From: Candidatus Enterococcus leclercqii
Lineage (GTDB): Bacteria; Bacillota; Bacilli; Lactobacillales; Enterococcaceae
Length of the DNA: 64,000 bases
NCBI RefSeq assembly: GCF_009933135.1
Contig: NZ_MAEH01000017.1
Span: 186,001 to 250,000, forward strand
Direction of reading: 5' to 3'
The notes below the pieces were generated by a model, which worked only from the letters and a program-made list of their open reading frames with translations, had not been told where the DNA came from and made no database searches. Positions 18,904-29,690 of the stretch are shown here, piece after piece. Each line of letters opens with the position of its first letter. Position 1 is the first letter of the stretch. A program made the translations under genes and the position numbers.

Positions 18904-19665
18904 TCATGCAATCAAATCAGCAACCTCGTAAAAATTTTCGATGATCGTCGTAGCTTCTTCTTTTACCGGTTGGGCAGCGTGAGCCATACAAAAAGATTGG
19001 CTGGACTCTTTAAACATACTGACATCATTTTCTGAATCACCAGCCGAAATAAACTCAAGGTCATACTTTTTTTTCAACAATTCCAAAGCGTGTCCTTTCG
19101 TGATGTTTAAAGGCGTAATCTCAATCCGCTTTTCGCCACTCTTACAAATAGCTAACTGTGGAAAGCGCCCTTGTAACTCAGTCAGTAGCTCATCTGCTTG
19201 GCCACTGTCTGGACGAATATTAATCTTGAATATCTTTTTTTCTGTCAACAGATCAAATAAATGTAGAGGTTCAACTAGCTCCATGTTCCATAGTTTGGCA
19301 GCATCATCGCTCTTATGGGTACCAATTCGCTGTTCACCATCCAAAGCATCGAACACAATCTGGTGTTGTTGAATCCACTCTAACACAGCACGCAATGTCT
19401 GACTATCGATGGGTTGTTCAAAAATTCTTTCGCCTTTTACTTCGATAATTCCACCATTGAAGCCGATTCGGATGTCACAAGCCAGCTGAATCTGATTTTC
19501 AATAAAGCGAATTTCTTTAACTGAGCGGCCAGTAGCAATGGCAATCGGCATTTCTGCTTTCAACTTTAACAATGATTTGCGATCTTGCGGGGTCACTTTC
19601 CGTGAATCTTTGACAAAAGTTCCATCCAAATCCGTTACGAATATCGTATTCTTTTCCATATCCAT
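18904..19665 (-). CDS. HAD-IIB (Cof-type) sugar phosphatase
   Basis: 253-residue haloacid-dehalogenase phosphatase. Motif I is VTDLDGTF with the nucleophile and acid Asp residues, motif II is ATGRS, and motif IV is SAGDSENDVSMF. The C2-type cap lies between. Cof-type enzymes dephosphorylate small sugar phosphates or cofactors. Its ATG overlaps the IICB stop (TGATG), so translation is coupled to the transporter. A phosphatase between IICB and IIA suggests it acts on the sugar phosphate that enters through this PTS, which is inference. Confidence 0.87.
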   Translation of the reverse strand: MDMEKNTIFVTDLDGTFVKDSRKVTPQDRKSLLKLKAEMPIAIATGRSVKEIRFIENQIQLACDIRIGFNGGIIEVKGERIFEQPIDSQTLRAVLEWIQQHQIVFDALDGEQRIGTHKSDDAAKLWNMELVEPLHLFDLLTEKKIFKINIRPDSGQADELLTELQGRFPQLAICKSGEKRIEITPLNITKGHALELLKKKYDLEFISAGDSENDVSMFKESSQSFCMAHAAQPVKEEATTIIENFYEVADLIA

Positions 19666-21350
19666 CAATCCGCCAATCCCAAGATCTCTCTGATCTCTAC
19701 CTTTAGCTGATTTGCACGACCACCATAAATAGATTGCATCTGCATACCTGACTTGTTGAAGCCCATTGCATTCAAGTCTCTGGTAATATGACTGCTGTCA
19801 ACAATTGAATCATCTTTAACGTTAATTCGTAGGCGCGTAATACATGCATCAACATTTTCAATATTTTCCGGACCACCGTGAGCACTGATCAATGCTTCTG
19901 CTTGATCATGCAATGTCATAGCCGCACCACTTGGAGCTGGAGCCGCCGCACCTTGACCTTCTTTGTCTCGGTCTTTGAGGGTTTTAACACCCATTTTTTT
20001 ACGAGTCTCATCCTTGCCGTGCAGAGCGATAGTAGAAGGATCATCTTCTCGTCCAGGAGTCTTGAAGTCAAATTTCTTAATAACATACGTGAAGACTAGG
20101 AAATACATTGCAAAACAGAAGACACCAATAATCGGCAACAACCACCATTTTGTACGAGCCCCTTGCAAGACTCCGTAAATCAAGAAATTGATCAAGCCAT
20201 GACCGGTAGGAGTCAGAAAAGCTGCCCCAGCGACGTTTGCAATCAACATCGTTGTTCCTGCCAAAACAGCATGAATCCCATACAATGCGGGTGCAACAAA
20301 TAGGAAGGTAAATTCCAAAGGCTCAGTAATCCCTGTCAAAAATGAAGTCAGTGCCGCAGCTAGCAACAAAGACCCAACTGTTTTTTTGTTTTTTGGTTTA
20401 GCAGTGACATACATTGCCAACGCTGCTCCTGGCAGTCCAAACATATTGTAGATAAATTTTCCTGATGAAAAACGAGTAATCATCGGATCAATTGGGCTCT
20501 TACTAGACAGTGCTGCCATATAAGCATTAATTGTTCCAGCATATTCTTTTCCGTCGATCATGAAAATTCCGCCCAACTCAGTCGTTCGAACGGGCCAGTT
20601 CAGTCCGTGATGCAATCCGAAAGGTAACAGCAGGCGTTCAATAACACCATAACCAAATGTTCCTACATAACCAGATTTCAAAATGACCACAGATAATGCT
20701 GTGATAGCAGCTTGGACAAATGGCCAGATAAAAAAGAAGCCCATCCCAACTACCGCCATAACAGGAATAATCAAAATAGGTACCAATCGTGGCCCACTAA
20801 AGAAGCCAAAAACTTGCGGTACTTGAATCTTGATAGCTTTTTTATGCACCAGATAGACAATAACACCGGTGATAATTCCCCCAAAGACATTCAAGTCCAT
20901 CGTTTGGATCCCTAATACAGTTGTCTGCATATGACGAGCCATCATTTCACTGGCATTTTCAGCACTGGTATCAACCAATGTTCCACTGACTTTCAATAAA
21001 AAGTTCAATGTATTGTGCAACACCAGAAAACCCAACAAACCAGATAACGCCGCAGAACCTTTTTCTTGCTTGGCTAAACCAACGGCTACTCCGACAGCAA
21101 AGATTACTGGTAAGTTGTTAAACGCAACGTTTCCCAGCATCTCCAAAAATCCCATCACGATTTGCAATGTTGCATTGCCCATCCAGGGATGCATCTCCAC
21201 CGTGCTAGCGTTAGTAAAGGCTGACCCGATTCCTTTTAAGATACCGGCAGCCGGCAACACTGAAACCGGTAACAAAAAAGACCGACCGAACATTTCAAAG
21301 GCACGAATGAATTTATCTTTTCGGCTGGTTTTGTTCACCGCATTTTCCAT
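19665..21350 (-). CDS. PTS EIICB, glucose/maltose/GlcNAc family
   Basis: 561-residue membrane permease with fused EIIB. The EIIC part (about 1-430) has some ten helices and the family motifs PVSVLPAAGILKGIG, FGLHHGLNWPVR and GITEPLEFTFLF. After a linker rich in Lys, Ala and Pro comes EIIB with the phosphorylated Cys503 in DACITRLR. It imports and phosphorylates a hexose, amino sugar or alpha-glucoside; sequence alone does not say which. The start at 21350 is set by AGAGAGGA. First gene of the operon. The 303-bp gap upstream (21351-21653) is AT-rich and holds only the purA terminator and presumably the operon promoter. Confidence 0.9.
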   Translation of the reverse strand: MENAVNKTSRKDKFIRAFEMFGRSFLLPVSVLPAAGILKGIGSAFTNASTVEMHPWMGNATLQIVMGFLEMLGNVAFNNLPVIFAVGVAVGLAKQEKGSAALSGLLGFLVLHNTLNFLLKVSGTLVDTSAENASEMMARHMQTTVLGIQTMDLNVFGGIITGVIVYLVHKKAIKIQVPQVFGFFSGPRLVPILIIPVMAVVGMGFFFIWPFVQAAITALSVVILKSGYVGTFGYGVIERLLLPFGLHHGLNWPVRTTELGGIFMIDGKEYAGTINAYMAALSSKSPIDPMITRFSSGKFIYNMFGLPGAALAMYVTAKPKNKKTVGSLLLAAALTSFLTGITEPLEFTFLFVAPALYGIHAVLAGTTMLIANVAGAAFLTPTGHGLINFLIYGVLQGARTKWWLLPIIGVFCFAMYFLVFTYVIKKFDFKTPGREDDPSTIALHGKDETRKKMGVKTLKDRDKEGQGAAAPAPSGAAMTLHDQAEALISAHGGPENIENVDACITRLRINVKDDSIVDSSHITRDLNAMGFNKSGMQMQSIYGGRANQLKVEIREILGLAD

Positions 21351-21597
21351 TTTTATCATCCTCTCTTTTTGTTTACGTTCTTATCATAGCTTTTTTTGAC
21401 AAGAAAAAAGAAAAAGGTTGCTAAAATGAAGAACAACGAAAAAAAGTAGCTTTTGAGTAAAAAACTACTAGATTAACATGTTGATTAATCACTAATCTCT
21501 TGTTTTCCCTATTTTATTTAGAGTAAAAAATAAGTCTAAATCGTGCTTACTTCTTAAATTCAATCTTGATGTAACGATAGCTTGCTCTTCGATTGTC

Positions 21598-21628
21598 AAA
21601 AAAAACCGCTGGCAGCTTGCCAGCGGTT
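21598..21628 (-). terminator. Terminator of purA
   Basis: AACCGCTGGCA / TGCCAGCGGTT with a three-base loop and eight T on the minus strand, 25 bases past the purA stop. Confidence 0.9.
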
Positions 21629-21653
21629 CGTTCATTTGCCTAGTGATTGGTTC

Positions 21654-22946
21654 TTAGATTTGTGCCCAAACACTTTCCAAAATATTGGTTTGGTTACGGT
21701 CAGGTCCTACTGAAAACGTCGAAATGCGCACGCCAACCAATTCAGAGACACGACGGACATAGTTACGGGCATTTTCCGGCAATTCTGCCAAAGTTTTGCA
21801 CTGGGTGATATCTTCTGACCAGCCTGGAAGCTCTTCATACACCGGTTTGCAGCGGTTTAATTCCTTCAAGCTAGCCGGGTAATGATAAATCAATTCGCCG
21901 TCCAATTCGTAAGCGGTACAGATTTTGACTGTTTCCAATCCGCTCAAAACGTCGATGGAGTTCAGACACAGATTGGTGATCCCGGAAACGCGTTTGGAAT
22001 GACGCATTACTACCGTATCAAACCAGCCGACACGACGAGGCCGTCCCGTAGTTGTACCGTATTCCCGACCGATTTCACGAATCTGATTGCCCACTTCATC
22101 AAACAATTCTGTCGGAAAAGGACCATCCCCTACACGAGAAGTATAGGCTTTGCAGACACCCACAACTTTATTAATCTTGGAAGGTCCGACACCAGATCCG
22201 ATGGTCACACCACCAGCTACAGGGTTCGAAGAGGTTACAAATGGATAAGTTCCTTGATCGATATCCAACATGACCCCTTGCGCCCCTTCAAATAAGACCC
22301 GTTTGCCGGCATCCAATGCGTCATTCAAGATAACAGAAGTATCCGTTACATATTGTTTAATCTGTTGGCCGTATGCGTAGTATTCTTCAAAAATATCATC
22401 AAAATCGATAGCTTCAGAATCGAACATCTTCACGAATTGACGGTTCTTTTCTTCCAAATTGATCTTCAAGCGTTCTTCAAAGATCTCTTTATCCAATAAA
22501 TCAGCAATCCGGATACCCACACGAGCAGCTTTATCCATATAGGCAGGGCCGATACCTTTGATAGTCGTCCCAATTTTGTTGTCGCCTTTTGCATCTTCTT
22601 GCAGTTGGTCCAACTTGATATGATACGGCAAAATGACGTGCGCCCGATCTGAAATCCGTAAATTGTCAGTATTGACGTTGTGCTCTTTCAAATAAGCCAA
22701 TTCTTGTACCAGTGATTTCGGATTGACTACCACGCCGTTTCCGATCACGCTAATTTTTTCTTTATAAAAGATACCGGATGGAATCAAATGCAGTTTGTAG
22801 GTCACGCCGTCGAATTTGATGGTGTGGCCGGCATTGTCTCCGCCTTGGTAACGGGCAATTACTTCAGCATTTTCACTCAAGAAATCCGTGATTTTACCTT
22901 TTCCTTCATCGCCCCATTGTGTTCCAACAACTACTACCGATGACAT
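21654..22946 (-). CDS. purA: Adenylosuccinate synthetase
   Basis: 430-residue GTP-dependent enzyme that joins IMP and aspartate to adenylosuccinate, the first committed step to AMP. Motifs: [14 protein letters not shown] at the N-terminus (catalytic Asp and P-loop), NAGHTI with the catalytic His, [12 protein letters not shown], and RPRRVGWFD. Full length. A weak GAGGTGC lies before the ATG. Monocistronic with its own terminator. No PurR box was recognised upstream. Confidence 0.97.
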   Translation of the reverse strand: MSSVVVVGTQWGDEGKGKITDFLSENAEVIARYQGGDNAGHTIKFDGVTYKLHLIPSGIFYKEKISVIGNGVVVNPKSLVQELAYLKEHNVNTDNLRISDRAHVILPYHIKLDQLQEDAKGDNKIGTTIKGIGPAYMDKAARVGIRIADLLDKEIFEERLKINLEEKNRQFVKMFDSEAIDFDDIFEEYYAYGQQIKQYVTDTSVILNDALDAGKRVLFEGAQGVMLDIDQGTYPFVTSSNPVAGGVTIGSGVGPSKINKVVGVCKAYTSRVGDGPFPTELFDEVGNQIREIGREYGTTTGRPRRVGWFDTVVMRHSKRVSGITNLCLNSIDVLSGLETVKICTAYELDGELIYHYPASLKELNRCKPVYEELPGWSEDITQCKTLAELPENARNYVRRVSELVGVRISTFSVGPDRNQTNILESVWAQI

Positions 22947-23119
22947 ATCAGCACCTCATTTAATTTTATTAAATCCAGAACTATTGTAACAGCCAAGCCC
23001 CATTTATTCAACGAATTATCGAATAATTCAAATTTGAAGAAAGCTTAAACCAGTAAAACACGAACATTAATTTGTTTTCGACTCAAATACTGCTGTCAGT
23101 CAGCTACTAATTAGCCCCC

Positions 23120-24256
23120 TCACTTGCCTTTGATTGTCTGCAGATAATGGTTCACTACCAGATCCACTATCCCGCCATAAGTAGCCACTCCGGCAGTTTG
23201 TCCTTGAGCTTTTAGATAGCTATCATTGACCTTTTGGTTCCAATCGGAAATGACGCCTTCATACTGTTGCCAAAATGCAACCCCGGCTTTGATATCCACC
23301 TTCGCCTGTCTGTTCAATCGGGCCTGCTCTGCTTGATACGCCGCAGGATCTGCTCGTCGCAGGCGATTTGTGACGTATTGCCACGCAGTCAGATTTCCGC
23401 TGTAAGCAAATTCCTCATACGGTGACGCACGACAAGCCAGAAAAGCAATAAAATTGGCTTCATCTTCTGACATAAATCCCTGAAAATGAGCCAGCTCATG
23501 ACAAGCTGTAAACGGCTGGTCATACGTGGGCATACCGCTGTTGATATTGGCCTCAGCAGTGAAAGGAACATAAATTCCTGATAACTGTTGATAGGACAAC
23601 AATTGTGGCAATAGTAGTCCTTTAGCAGGCGGATAGTTACCCGCCAAAGCTTCATAACGTTTTCCAGCAGCTGTCATAGTTTTTGACGCCATTTTGCGGT
23701 AATCACTGGAAAGTTGCAGCCGTCCGCCATCAGCTCTTGTCACCTGTGCAGCTGTTCGATTGACCTCACCTGTCAGCCAATGAGCGGTGGCAACCAAATC
23801 TTCTTTCTGGTAACGACTTTGTGGCATCTTGGACAAGGTAAGAAAAGACGCCCGCTGGTAATTGATGCCACAACCGAACGTATACAAGAATAAAAGCAGC
23901 GCTGCCACTAGATACACGCCTGACAACCAGTTGAGAATCGCACTGCTCTCCTTATTTTTGAAACGCCGCCATAAACATCTGATAAGCGTCCAAATCAAGA
24001 TAAAAAGTCCCACATAAAGCCCGATTTCCGCGACTGAAAAAGGGACTACGCCGCTTAGTCCGCCTATGATTTTGCGAAAATAAGGATAGAGTTGTTGGGC
24101 ATACCATTCCCCACTGCCGGCTATTTGTCGAGAAATCACCAACAATCCGCCACTGACTGCCAGTAGCAAGGTGCCCACTAACAATCGTTGCTGCCCTCTA
24201 TTCCCTGAATACGACTTGTGACTGGCGGTTATCTGTCCATACTTGTCTCTTTTCAT
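23120..24256 (-). CDS. DUF3810 membrane metalloprotease-like protein
   Basis: 378 residues: three N-terminal membrane helices (about 26-45, 72-97, 108-128), then an extracytoplasmic domain with ACHELAHFQGF (an HExxH zinc-site motif near residue 253) and SEDEANFIAF, whose Glu could be the third ligand. This matches DUF3810, a family of predicted zinc peptidases with no known substrate. GGAGG is nine bases before the ATG. It lies downstream of dnaB but a terminator separates them. Function beyond the metal-site prediction is unknown. Confidence 0.82.
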   Translation of the reverse strand: MKRDKYGQITASHKSYSGNRGQQRLLVGTLLLAVSGGLLVISRQIAGSGEWYAQQLYPYFRKIIGGLSGVVPFSVAEIGLYVGLFILIWTLIRCLWRRFKNKESSAILNWLSGVYLVAALLLFLYTFGCGINYQRASFLTLSKMPQSRYQKEDLVATAHWLTGEVNRTAAQVTRADGGRLQLSSDYRKMASKTMTAAGKRYEALAGNYPPAKGLLLPQLLSYQQLSGIYVPFTAEANINSGMPTYDQPFTACHELAHFQGFMSEDEANFIAFLACRASPYEEFAYSGNLTAWQYVTNRLRRADPAAYQAEQARLNRQAKVDIKAGVAFWQQYEGVISDWNQKVNDSYLKAQGQTAGVATYGGIVDLVVNHYLQTIKGK

Positions 24257-24291
24257 CTTTGCCTCCTTTTTGCTTCATTGGAGATAAATAC

Positions 24292-24320
24292 AAAAAGACC
24301 ACAGCTAAAGTGGTCTTTTT
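24292..24320 (-). terminator. Terminator after dnaB
   Basis: AAAAAGACCAC / GTGGTCTTTTT with a 7-base loop, between dnaB and the DUF3810 gene; works on both strands. Confidence 0.8.
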
Positions 24321-24384
24321 GCGGAAAGTCAGCATGGCTCTTACACTGTTTTTACTTATGAAAAGCAGGGAAAGAACCTGTCTG

Positions 24385-25770
24385 CTAACCAAATTGAGGT
24401 ACCTCATCGTCTCGTAACGAAATAGAAGTAAACTTGTTGTATTCTTTAATAAACATCAGTTCAACCGTTCCTCGGGCACCACTTCGGTTTTTTTCGATGA
24501 TAACTTCTATGATATTTTCTCGTGAAGCATCTACCGGGTTTTCATCAGGATCGTCGGTTTCTCGTTGGTAATAGTCATCACGATACAAGAAGGCCACAAT
24601 ATCGGCATCCTGCTCGATAGATCCAGATTCCCGGATATCACTCATCACCGGTCGTTTGTCCTGACGCTGTTCCACACCTCGAGAAAGCTGGGACAATGCG
24701 ATAACCGGTACCTTCAGCTCTTTAGCCAGTTTTTTCAACTGACGGGAGATTTCAGAGACTTCTTGTTGCCGATTTTCCCGACCAGTTCCTTCAATCAGCT
24801 GCAGATAATCGATCAAAATTAATCCCAAGTTTCGTTTTTCCTGTGCCAAACGGCGGCATTGGGCCCGAATCTCAGAAACTTTGATCCCCGGCGTATCATT
24901 GATATAGACGCTGGCTTTGGAAAGACTGCCCATGGCAATCACCAGATTACTCCACTCCTCGTCTGTCAGCTGACCAGTCTTCAAATGGCTGGCGTCAATC
25001 AAGCCTTCTGCACACAGCATCCGTTTTACCAGTGATTCCGAATCCATTTCCAGACTGAAAATAGCTACAGAAGAGTCAGTCTTCGTGCCGATATTTTGAG
25101 CGATATTCAGTGCAAACGCCGTCTTCCCGACAGCTGGACGAGCAGCTAAGATAATCAGCTCACCGGCTTGCAGTCCTGCAGTCATCTTGTCCAGCGCTGG
25201 GTAGCCGGTAGGGATCCCAGTGATGCTTTCATCAGACTGAGCCAATAAATCAATATTTTTAAACGTCTGCTGCAACACATCTTCAATTGCTTGGAAGCCG
25301 CCACTATTACGATTTTCAGCTACTTCCAGGATCGTCCGCTCGGCATTTTCCACAATTGAAGAAACATCTTCATCCTGTTGGAAACCGCTAGTCGCGATTT
25401 GATTCGCAGCATGAATCAGTGCCCGCAAGACCGATTTATCTTTTACAATCTTCGCATAAAAAGACAGACTGCCCGCATAAGGAGTGATCTGGCTAAGCTC
25501 TACCAAATAACTGATGCCACCGACGTCTTCCAGGCCATTTGCCTTTTCTAATTCTGCCTTGAGGGTGACCACATCAATAGCCTCGCCTCGATCAAATAAC
25601 GCCACCATCGCTGAAAAAATCAGCTGATGCCGCCGCTGATAAAAATCCGGTGCCTCAAGGACTTCCATCGCATTGTTAATCTCCTCGGGATCGAGAAAGA
25701 TTGCCCCTAATACAGCCTGTTCTGCTTGTATATCTTGAGGGGGCATGCGATCTTGCCAAACTTCATCCAT
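24385..25770 (-). CDS. dnaB: Replicative DNA helicase
   Basis: 461-residue hexameric 5'-3' helicase that unwinds the fork and recruits primase (called DnaC in B. subtilis). N-terminal domain about 1-110, linker helix, then the RecA-like motor with Walker A ARPAVGKTAF near residue 205, Walker B LILIDYLQL, and the arginine finger region ending in FLYRDDYY. No intein. The start at 25770 is set by CAGGAGG; the frame continues 25 codons upstream without a ribosome site. The 400 bp upstream (25771-26172) hold its promoter and the rplI trailer module. Confidence 0.96.
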   Translation of the reverse strand: MDEVWQDRMPPQDIQAEQAVLGAIFLDPEEINNAMEVLEAPDFYQRRHQLIFSAMVALFDRGEAIDVVTLKAELEKANGLEDVGGISYLVELSQITPYAGSLSFYAKIVKDKSVLRALIHAANQIATSGFQQDEDVSSIVENAERTILEVAENRNSGGFQAIEDVLQQTFKNIDLLAQSDESITGIPTGYPALDKMTAGLQAGELIILAARPAVGKTAFALNIAQNIGTKTDSSVAIFSLEMDSESLVKRMLCAEGLIDASHLKTGQLTDEEWSNLVIAMGSLSKASVYINDTPGIKVSEIRAQCRRLAQEKRNLGLILIDYLQLIEGTGRENRQQEVSEISRQLKKLAKELKVPVIALSQLSRGVEQRQDKRPVMSDIRESGSIEQDADIVAFLYRDDYYQRETDDPDENPVDASRENIIEVIIEKNRSGARGTVELMFIKEYNKFTSISLRDDEVPQFG

Positions 25771-26032
25771 GGTCTTTTTCCTCCTGATTCGTCTCTTTAT
25801 TCTACAAGAATTCACCTTTGAATACAACGCAGGACCCAGAGGCAAAGTGTAAGATTATGTAAAGTAGATTCGTCGTTTTCTTGCTAGTTCCGCATTGTCT
25901 CACAGAAGCTTCAGCAAGCTGCCAAAACAAAGCAGCAGGCTGAATAATTCCAGAGAGCACAATGCTGATTTTCATAGCAGTAAAACGCGTCTTACCTTCC
26001 AGCTTAATTCCCATTTGAGCGGTTTAACAACG

Positions 26033-26139
26033 AAAAGACAAGCAGCTTCCACGGGTTCTCATGGAAGTTACTTGTCTTTTGCTCGTGACTCACGTTTGGA
26101 AATCTTCGCTTTAAAGGAGGGTGACAAGAGGATTGTCGC
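26033..26139 (-). repeat. 3'-trailer module A, after rplI
   Basis: In sense with rplI and starting 34 bases past its stop: a mini hairpin (GACAA / TTGTC, 26123-26136), a 24-base box at 26076-26099 (sense CAAACGTGAG, three bases, CGAGCAAAAG), then a terminator stem AAGACAAG..CTTCCA / TGGAAG..CTTGTCTT ending in T-rich sequence. Same order as modules B and D. Confidence 0.7.
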
Positions 26140-26172
26140 CGCCTCAAATCGAGTAAACTACTGTCACTGGTA

Positions 26173-26625
26173 TTATTCCGCTACTACATGAACATTTAAG
26201 GTTGCTGTCACATCCGTATGAAGCTTTGCAGGTACTTTTGTATACCCCAATGTGCGAATCGGATTTGGCAAGTCTAGTTTTCGCTTATCGATCTTCACCT
26301 TGTATTGTTTTTGTAGTGCATCAGCAATTTGCTTAGAAGGAATTGAGCCGAACAAACGACCATCTTCACCGGCTTTGGCTTTTAATTCCACGACGGTATC
26401 TTCTTTTTCCAAGACTGCTTTTAGTTCCTGAGCCTCTTTCAAGATCTCAGCATCGTGTTTCTCCTGAGCTTTTTTCTGCCCCTTCAAAACAGCAACATTT
26501 TCTTTATTTGCTTCTTTTGCTAAGTTATTTTTTAGTAAAAAATTCTGTGCATAACCAGTTGGGACTTCTTTGACTTCCCCTTTTTTACCTTTACCTTTAA
26601 CATCTTGTAAGAATATGACTTTCAT
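26173..26625 (-). CDS. rplI: 50S ribosomal protein L9
   Basis: 150-residue ribosomal protein. The N-terminal domain starts [20 protein letters not shown] (after Met), followed by the long connecting helix and the C-terminal RNA-binding domain. It binds 23S rRNA near the L1 stalk. Its start overlaps the gdpP stop by four bases (ATGA), so the two are translationally coupled, the usual arrangement in Firmicutes. Confidence 0.97.
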   Translation of the reverse strand: MKVIFLQDVKGKGKKGEVKEVPTGYAQNFLLKNNLAKEANKENVAVLKGQKKAQEKHDAEILKEAQELKAVLEKEDTVVELKAKAGEDGRLFGSIPSKQIADALQKQYKVKIDKRKLDLPNPIRTLGYTKVPAKLHTDVTATLNVHVVAE

Positions 26626-28577
26626 GATTGTGCCCCCTCTTGTTTTAACACGTTCTGTACCTCATTATAAAGCATCTCTTTGACTTCGTGTAGTGTTTTA
26701 TCCTTGATCTGAGTAGCAGCATTCGTGAAATGACCACCACCACCCAGAGCCTCCATTACCAGTTGGACGTTGATTTTTCCAGAGCTGCGAGCACTGATTG
26801 CGACTAACTGATCCTCACGAGTCGTCAGGACAAAGGATGCCTCCACACCGTTCATGGAGAGCAGCGTGTCCGCCGTTTTAGCCGCTGTCACATTGTCATA
26901 GACCTTGCCAGGATCCCCGCAAGCAATCACGATATTAGGAGTAATAAACTCACTTTTAGCAACGAGCTCACTGATTTCCAGAAAAGAGGTCAAATCAGAG
27001 CTAAGCAGATACTGAATCAGATCCGTATTGGCCCCATTTGATTTCAAATAGCTGGATATATCAAACGTCCGCGGACTAGTGCGAACCACGAAATTTTTTG
27101 TATCGACAAAAATTCCTGCCAACAACAGGGTAGCTGTAAACTTATCCAACTGTTTATTGGCATGACTTTCATATTGTATCAATTCCGCCACAAGCTCTGA
27201 CGCTGATGAGGCAGAAGATTCAATATAAGTCAGCAGTGGTTTCGATGGGAACTCTTCCCCACGGCGATGATGATCGATGATTGCCACCTGCTCGAATTTA
27301 TCATAAAGATCCTGCGAAATAGACATGGAGGGTTTATGGTAGTCCACCATTACCAACAGACTGCCGGGTTTCACCAAAGCCATCGCGTTCTCAACAGTAA
27401 TCAGCTTTTTCTCCATTTCAGGATGCTGATGGATTTCTGTCAAACAACGCTCCACATCCGGTATTAATTCCCGCTCGTTGATCACTACATAGCTTTCTTT
27501 GCCCTGAAAGTCGGCCAGACAGGAAACACCGAAAGCCGAGCCAATAGCGTCCATATCAGGAAAACGATGCCCCATGACAAAGATCTGATCGGCTTCTTGA
27601 AAAATTTTTTTCAACGCTGTACTCATAGCCCTGGAGCGAACACGCGTTCTCTTCGCGGTACTGGTCGTGGTTCCTCCGTAGAATTTTGGTTTAGCAGCTT
27701 CATCAACATCCTTCAAGACTACCTGATCACCACCACGAACCAATGCAATATCCAAGTTGTTCTGCGCAGTATCCCCGATACGCTCAAGCGTGTCATCGCC
27801 GTACGCAATTCCCATGCTAATCGTCAAGGCAAAGTTCTGATCTTCAGCCGCTTTTCGCAACCGTTCGACGATAGAAAAGTTATCTTGCTCCATTCGGATG
27901 ATATCTTCCAGCCTAGACGTGAAAAAATAACGTTCAGCATTCAATCGTTTATAATAGATGCGGTACTCGTCTCCCCAGTCAGAGATGAAAGTCGTCACAA
28001 AGGAATTCAAATAGGAAACTTCTTTATCATCCATCTGATCAATGACATCATCATAATTATCAATAGAAATGAAGCCAATCGCCGCCTGTTGTTCCCGTTG
28101 CCTTTGGATGGCAGCTACCTCTTGAGAAATATTCTCCACAAAGATGATTCGTTTATCAAAGTCGATACGATAACGAAGGTTTGAATCCTTCATCGTAATA
28201 CTGCCGGTTTCCCGCTGCGCCTTTATAGCTGGCTGTAGCTGCTCAGCCCACAACTGATCACCATACTTTTCCTGTAATGCAATCGCTTTATCATTCAGCC
28301 AGCGGATATGATTTTGCTCGTCATACATATACAGTGGATAGGGTGCCAGTTTTGAAAGATACTCTGAATTCGTCTCTGCCAGATCAGCCGCCTGATTGAT
28401 TCGCTCTTTCTCGCTCATCTGTAAAAAACGTCGTACCTCCCGATATAAACCATAAATACAAAAAGCAGCAATCACTGCTAATAAAACCAACAACCAACGC
28501 CACGGGATCAACAGGATACACAGGACCTGGATCAATGTCATCAGGACCAGTATTTGAACAAAACGTTTCTGATTCAT
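26622..28577 (-). CDS. gdpP: Cyclic-di-AMP phosphodiesterase GdpP
   Basis: 651-residue membrane enzyme that hydrolyses c-di-AMP, with effects on cell wall, potassium and beta-lactam tolerance. Order: two N-terminal helices (about 7-50), a PAS-like domain (about 75-160), a degenerate GGDEF domain (about 165-300), then DHH and DHHA1 domains. Visible metal-site motifs are [21 protein letters not shown] and [12 protein letters not shown]; the C-terminus has [12 protein letters not shown]. The start at 28577 follows AAAGGAG. Coupled to rplI by a 4-bp overlap. Confidence 0.95.
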   Translation of the reverse strand: MNQKRFVQILVLMTLIQVLCILLIPWRWLLVLLAVIAAFCIYGLYREVRRFLQMSEKERINQAADLAETNSEYLSKLAPYPLYMYDEQNHIRWLNDKAIALQEKYGDQLWAEQLQPAIKAQRETGSITMKDSNLRYRIDFDKRIIFVENISQEVAAIQRQREQQAAIGFISIDNYDDVIDQMDDKEVSYLNSFVTTFISDWGDEYRIYYKRLNAERYFFTSRLEDIIRMEQDNFSIVERLRKAAEDQNFALTISMGIAYGDDTLERIGDTAQNNLDIALVRGGDQVVLKDVDEAAKPKFYGGTTTSTAKRTRVRSRAMSTALKKIFQEADQIFVMGHRFPDMDAIGSAFGVSCLADFQGKESYVVINERELIPDVERCLTEIHQHPEMEKKLITVENAMALVKPGSLLVMVDYHKPSMSISQDLYDKFEQVAIIDHHRRGEEFPSKPLLTYIESSASSASELVAELIQYESHANKQLDKFTATLLLAGIFVDTKNFVVRTSPRTFDISSYLKSNGANTDLIQYLLSSDLTSFLEISELVAKSEFITPNIVIACGDPGKVYDNVTAAKTADTLLSMNGVEASFVLTTREDQLVAISARSSGKINVQLVMEALGGGGHFTNAATQIKDKTLHEVKEMLYNEVQNVLKQEGAQS

Positions 28578-28747
28578 CCCATACTCCTTTCCCAACAAAA
28601 AGTCTCCGGAAATTTTCGGATACTCACTTCACTTTATTATCATCCAGTCAGGCTATACGTCCGACACTTTATTTTATCATAACAGCTGAATTTTAGCGAT
28701 ACAGCGCTGTTTCGACTACCTTACATTCCAAATTAGCTGCCAGTGAG

Positions 28748-28763
28748 TGTTTCACGTGAAACA
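28748..28763. promoter_or_regulatory. parS: Perfect parS site
   Basis: TGTTTCACGTGAAACA is a perfect 16-bp palindrome identical to a known ParB-binding parS form. It lies between rpsR and gdpP, about 13 kb from dnaA. ParA and ParB are encoded at 57-58.7 kb in the same window. Confidence 0.9.
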
Positions 28764-28783
28764 TTTATTAATTAGTATACAAC

Positions 28784-28827
28784 AAAAAAGCTTTCGATGA
28801 ACTGCAAGTACAGAACATCGAAAGCTT
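28784..28827 (-). terminator. Terminator of rpsF-ssb-rpsR
   Basis: AAGCTTTCGATG / CATCGAAAGCTT stem with a T-run on the minus strand, ten bases past the rpsR stop. The rest of 28578-28836 holds the parS site and the presumed gdpP promoter. Confidence 0.88.
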
Positions 28828-28836
28828 GATTACATC

Positions 28837-29073
28837 TTATTCTTCGCCTACGAACGGCAACAGACCCATGATACGAGCCCGTTTGATAGCGATAGTCAAT
28901 TTACGTTGATTTTTCGCACCGGTACCAGTTACACGACGTGGTAAAATTTTCCCACGTTCACTGATAAAGCGTTTAAGCAATTCAATATCTTTGTAATCGA
29001 TATATTCGATATGGTTAGCTGCGATATAGTCAACTTTACGACGTTTACGTCCGCCTCTACGTTGTTGTGCCAT
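28837..29073 (-). CDS. rpsR: 30S ribosomal protein S18
   Basis: 78 residues, highly basic start ([12 protein letters not shown]), then the conserved body with [19 protein letters not shown] (position guide) and a final [13 protein letters not shown]. It pairs with S6 on the 30S platform. Last gene of rpsF-ssb-rpsR; GGAGGG precedes the ATG, 27 bp after ssb. Confidence 0.97.
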   Translation of the reverse strand: MAQQRRGGRKRRKVDYIAANHIEYIDYKDIELLKRFISERGKILPRRVTGTGAKNQRKLTIAIKRARIMGLLPFVGEE

Positions 29074-29100
29074 TTAAATTCCCTCCTGTCAATTTACCTG

Positions 29101-29658
29101 TTAAAATGGTAGATCATCGTCGGAAATGTCGATAGACGTTCCAGAATTGCTGAATGGATCAGCAGTATCCCGATCGAAATTCGGCATCCCGTTGAATGGT
29201 TGAGAAGATTGGTTTTGATTTTGTTCGAATGAGTTGCCAGTGTTTTGTCCGCTATTGTAACTGTTGGAAGAACCAAAGTTACCAGCACTGCTGTTGTTAT
29301 TATAACCGCTACCAGGTTGTTGACGCTGCTCGGATTGTTGACGAGACTCCAACAATTGGAAGTTATCGGCTACTACTTCAGTGACATACACACGTTGACC
29401 TTGTTGATTTTCATAATTACGCGTTTGGATCCGCCCAGTCACGCCTAGCAAGGTACCTTTTTTAGCATAATTTGCCAGTGTTTCTGCGGGTTTACGCCAA
29501 ATCACACAGTTGATGAAATCAGCTTCCCGATCACCGTTTTGGTTGGTGAAATTACGATTGACGGCTAATGTGAAGGTTGCTACTGCAGCTCCATTACCAG
29601 TAAATCGCAAATCAGGATCTTTGGTCAGACGACCGACTAAGACGACATTGTTAATCAA
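29101..29658 (-). CDS. ssb: Single-stranded DNA-binding protein
   Basis: 185 residues: N-terminal OB fold (about 1-107, starting [16 protein letters not shown] after the initiator), a Gln/Asn/Ser-rich linker and the acidic interaction tip DISDDDLPF. It coats single-stranded DNA and recruits replication partners. The start is placed at a TTG (29658), which gives the canonical SSB beginning; an upstream GTG at 29667 is only one base from the GGAG site and would add three residues. Middle gene of the S6-ssb-S18 operon. Confidence 0.95.
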   Translation of the reverse strand: MINNVVLVGRLTKDPDLRFTGNGAAVATFTLAVNRNFTNQNGDREADFINCVIWRKPAETLANYAKKGTLLGVTGRIQTRNYENQQGQRVYVTEVVADNFQLLESRQQSEQRQQPGSGYNNNSSAGNFGSSNSYNSGQNTGNSFEQNQNQSSQPFNGMPNFDRDTADPFSNSGTSIDISDDDLPF

Positions 29659-29690
29659 AAGGTTCACGCTCCTCTCCTCATCGTCAAAAA

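Noticed and set aside
27567-28184. 205-residue open frame on the plus strand inside gdpP
   Set aside because: Antisense to gdpP with no ribosome site or promoter; no protein-family pattern.
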